This document shows, piece by piece, positions 62,304-64,000 of a DNA stretch of 64,000 bases. This DNA is from Streptomyces cavernae (GTDB taxonomy: Bacteria > Actinomycetota > Actinomycetes > Streptomycetales > Streptomycetaceae): assembly GCF_004023625.1 (NCBI RefSeq), contig NZ_RPDJ01000001.1:434001-498000 (forward strand), given 5' to 3'. The position numbers and the translations under genes are program-made. Every line of letters starts with the position of its first letter. The first letter of the stretch is position 1. The notes beneath the pieces were generated by a model, which saw only the letters and a list, made by a program, of their open reading frames with translations, was not told where the DNA came from and ran no database searches.

Positions 62304-62321
62304 TGTGAATCTAAATTCACA
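62304..62321. promoter_or_regulatory. TetR operator copy 2, TGTGAA-N6-TTCACA
   Basis: Perfect dyad TGTGAA-TCTAAA-TTCACA, 23 bp centre-to-centre from copy 1, so two dimers could bind side by side near two helical turns. It is 95 bp upstream of the monooxygenase start. Confidence 0.8.
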
Positions 62322-62415
62322 CGAAGTGTGGCGTGCATCGCGCGGTCGAGCCGCCCCCTCTCCGTTCCCACCACCACCCCTCGCGATGGCGCGGGGCTGC
62401 CTCTGGAGGTGTCTG

Positions 62416-63972
62416 ATGGCTCCGCACTACGACATCGCCGTCGTCGGCTACGGTCCGACCGGACTCGCCGCGGCCTCTCTGCTCGGTCGGCTCGGTCATC
62501 GGGTGGTGGTCTGCGAGCGCTGGGCGGCGCTTTACGGGCTGCCCAGGCTCACCCACATCGACGACGAGACCGCGCGTACCGTCCAGGCGGCGGGCGATGT
62601 CGAGGAGGCGCTGCGGGACTCGTCCCTGTGCGAGTACCTGTGGGTCAACGGCAAGGGCGAGACGCTGGTGCGCATCCCGGCGAACCCGGACGGTCCGATG
62701 GGATATCCGGACCACATGGCCATGTACCAGCCGGACGTGGAGAGCGCGATCGACAAGCGTTTGCGGGGTTACGGCACGGTCGACGTCCGCCAGGGCTGGG
62801 CGGTCACCGACCTCGACCAGGACGCCGACGGTGTCACCCTGCGCCTGTGCGGCTGGAACGCCGAGACACACTGTGCGGATGGTCCGCGCGACGAGGTCCG
62901 GGCCCGCTATGTGATCGCCGCCGACGGCAGCCGCAGCTGGGTGCGGGAACTGCTCGGGGTTGAGCGTGAGGACTTCGGGTTCAACGAGAGTTGGGTCAAC
63001 ATCGACACCGAGTGGCTGCGCCCCCAGCCACCGGAGTTCGCCTACGGCACCCAGTACTGCGATCCCGCGCGCGGGCACATGACCATCAACATCGGCACAA
63101 CCCGCCAGCGCTTCGAGTTCGCCGTGCTGCCGGGGGAGACCCGCGAGGAGATGACCGCGCCGGAGACGGGCTGGCGGCTGCTGCGCGACTACCACGACCT
63201 GGGCCCGGACGACGTACGGATCACCCGTCAGCTCGTCTACGTCTTCGAGGCCCGCATCGCCACCCGCTGGCGCACCGGCAGGGTCTTCCTGGCCGGCGAC
63301 GCCGCCCACACCATGCCCCCTTACCTCGGCCAGGGCGCGTGCAGCGGCATCCGCGACGCCACCAACCTCGCCTGGAAACTCCACCTCGTCCTCGGTGGCC
63401 TGGCGCCCGAGGCTCTGCTGGACACCTACGAGAGCGAGCGCCGACCGCACGTCACCGCCCTCACCCACATGGCGATCGGCCTCGGCAGGGTCGCCAACAC
63501 CCACGACGTCGAGGCCGCGGCAGCCCGGGACGCCGCCTTCTTCGCGGGCAAGGTGCCCCCGCCGCCACCGTTCCCGCCCCTTGCCGACGGGGTGCTCAGA
63601 CCGGACGCGGACGCGCCCATCGGCACCCTCACCCCCCAGGGTCGCCTCCGCCTCGCCGACGGCCGCACGGGACGCTTCGACGACCTGACCGGATACGGCT
63701 TCGCCCTGGTCACCGCCGAAGATCCCACCGCCGCCCTCGGCCCCGACCGGCTCGCCAGGCTGACGCGCCTGGGCTGCACCGTGGTCGCCCTCGACACCGT
63801 CGACGACCTCGACGGGCGGCACCGGGAGTACCTCCAGCGGCTCGGCGCGGTCGCCTATCTGGCGCGCCCGGACTTCGTGCTGTTCGGCGCGGCGGCCGAC
63901 GCCGCGGACCTCGGCGCGCTCGTGGACGACCTGGACGACGCACTGTCCGGCACGGCCAAGGCGGTCGTATGA
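62416..63972 (+). CDS. FAD-dependent aromatic monooxygenase (MhpA/PHBH-like)
   Basis: 518 aa from ATG at 62416 (GGAGGT 6 bp upstream). FAD motifs are DIAVVGYGPTGLAAASLLGRLGH (GxGxxG), RYVIAADGSRSWVRELLG (DG motif) and RVFLAGDAAHTMPPYLGQGACSG (GD motif), of the 3-(3-hydroxyphenyl)propionate hydroxylase type. The C-terminal 150 residues form a thioredoxin-like domain (IGTLTPQGRLRLADGRTGRFDDL). It hydroxylates an aromatic ring with NAD(P)H and O2. Its stop overlaps the next start (ATGA), so an operon continues past the window. Confidence 0.95.
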   Translation: MAPHYDIAVVGYGPTGLAAASLLGRLGHRVVVCERWAALYGLPRLTHIDDETARTVQAAGDVEEALRDSSLCEYLWVNGKGETLVRIPANPDGPMGYPDHMAMYQPDVESAIDKRLRGYGTVDVRQGWAVTDLDQDADGVTLRLCGWNAETHCADGPRDEVRARYVIAADGSRSWVRELLGVEREDFGFNESWVNIDTEWLRPQPPEFAYGTQYCDPARGHMTINIGTTRQRFEFAVLPGETREEMTAPETGWRLLRDYHDLGPDDVRITRQLVYVFEARIATRWRTGRVFLAGDAAHTMPPYLGQGACSGIRDATNLAWKLHLVLGGLAPEALLDTYESERRPHVTALTHMAIGLGRVANTHDVEAAAARDAAFFAGKVPPPPPFPPLADGVLRPDADAPIGTLTPQGRLRLADGRTGRFDDLTGYGFALVTAEDPTAALGPDRLARLTRLGCTVVALDTVDDLDGRHREYLQRLGAVAYLARPDFVLFGAAADAADLGALVDDLDDALSGTAKAVV

Positions 63973-64000
63973 CGGCCGCGGTCCCCGGGACGGCCTCCAT
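63969..64000 (+). CDS. Start of next gene, cut by window edge
   Basis: ATG at 63969 overlaps the monooxygenase stop by 4 bp. Only about ten residues (MTAAVPGTAS) are visible; nothing can be said about the product except that it is translationally coupled to the monooxygenase. Confidence 0.55.
   Translation, partial: MTAAVPGTAS

Noticed and set aside
61510..62415. N-terminal extension of the FAD monooxygenase frame
   Set aside because: It runs antisense through the TetR gene and its operators; the true start is ATG 62416 with GGAGGT.

Overview
The window is high-GC actinobacterial DNA, almost certainly a Streptomyces chromosome: nearly every codon ends in G or C, GTG and TTG starts are common, and the gene families are typical of the genus (PucR, SpoIIE-type phosphatase, type III PKS operon, I36 inhibitor, GlsB/YeaQ). 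It looks like accessory, chromosome-arm-type sequence. Intact genes alternate with deletion scars, frameshifted fragments and transposase remnants. No rRNA, tRNA, CRISPR array or intact transposon was found.

Layout. 1-6 kb: the left edge cuts a kinase/class-III-aminotransferase fusion on the minus strand. It is followed by a PucR regulator flanked by an inverted duplication carrying TTGTGC-N4-GCACAA operators, a HAD type II hydrolase and a scar of an FAD amine oxidoreductase. This resembles a partly decayed amine-catabolism locus. 6.3-17.2 kb: a hexapeptide acyltransferase fusion, two coupled secreted beta-propeller proteins, a PAS-GAF-SpoIIE phosphatase, a VOC protein and a large TerD-like protein. 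17.4-21.1 kb: a type III PKS, ICMT-like methyltransferase and FAD reductase operon, divergent from a UbiA prenyltransferase; probably a prenylated or methylated phenolic or quinoid lipid pathway. 21.1-26.1 kb: a decapitated FadR regulator, an ArsR-like and a LysR regulator, small secreted proteins and a lipoprotein.

26.4-38.3 kb: a carbohydrate locus. A secreted GH/CBM35 enzyme lies opposite a LacI regulator, with four perfect CGAACCGGTTCG operators between them. An ABC sugar importer, a cytoplasmic GH63-like hydrolase and a secreted GH-ricin enzyme follow. 38.5-47.1 kb: small regulators and secreted proteins, a PHP phosphoesterase, a TerF/TerY-like vWA protein, GlsB/YeaQ, GNAT and an M1 metallopeptidase. 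47.7-52.2 kb: an Rph/PEP-synthase-like phosphotransferase overlaps a four-helix membrane protein with a hexapeptide-repeat and His/Asp-rich loop, followed by an anchored Cys phosphatase. This is the best candidate for an undescribed system.

52.3-58.4 kb: redox and electrophile-response pairs (quinone reductase with TetR, alpha/beta hydrolase with HxlR), a thioredoxin-fold membrane protein, a 189-bp MITE, a Nudix hydrolase and a broken dienelactone hydrolase. 58.6-64 kb: a P450, ferredoxin reductase and ferredoxin operon led by an internally deleted P450. A TetR gene and an FAD monooxygenase lie beyond it. TGTGAA-N6-TTCACA operators sit before both transcription units, suggesting one aromatic or terpenoid oxidation regulon.
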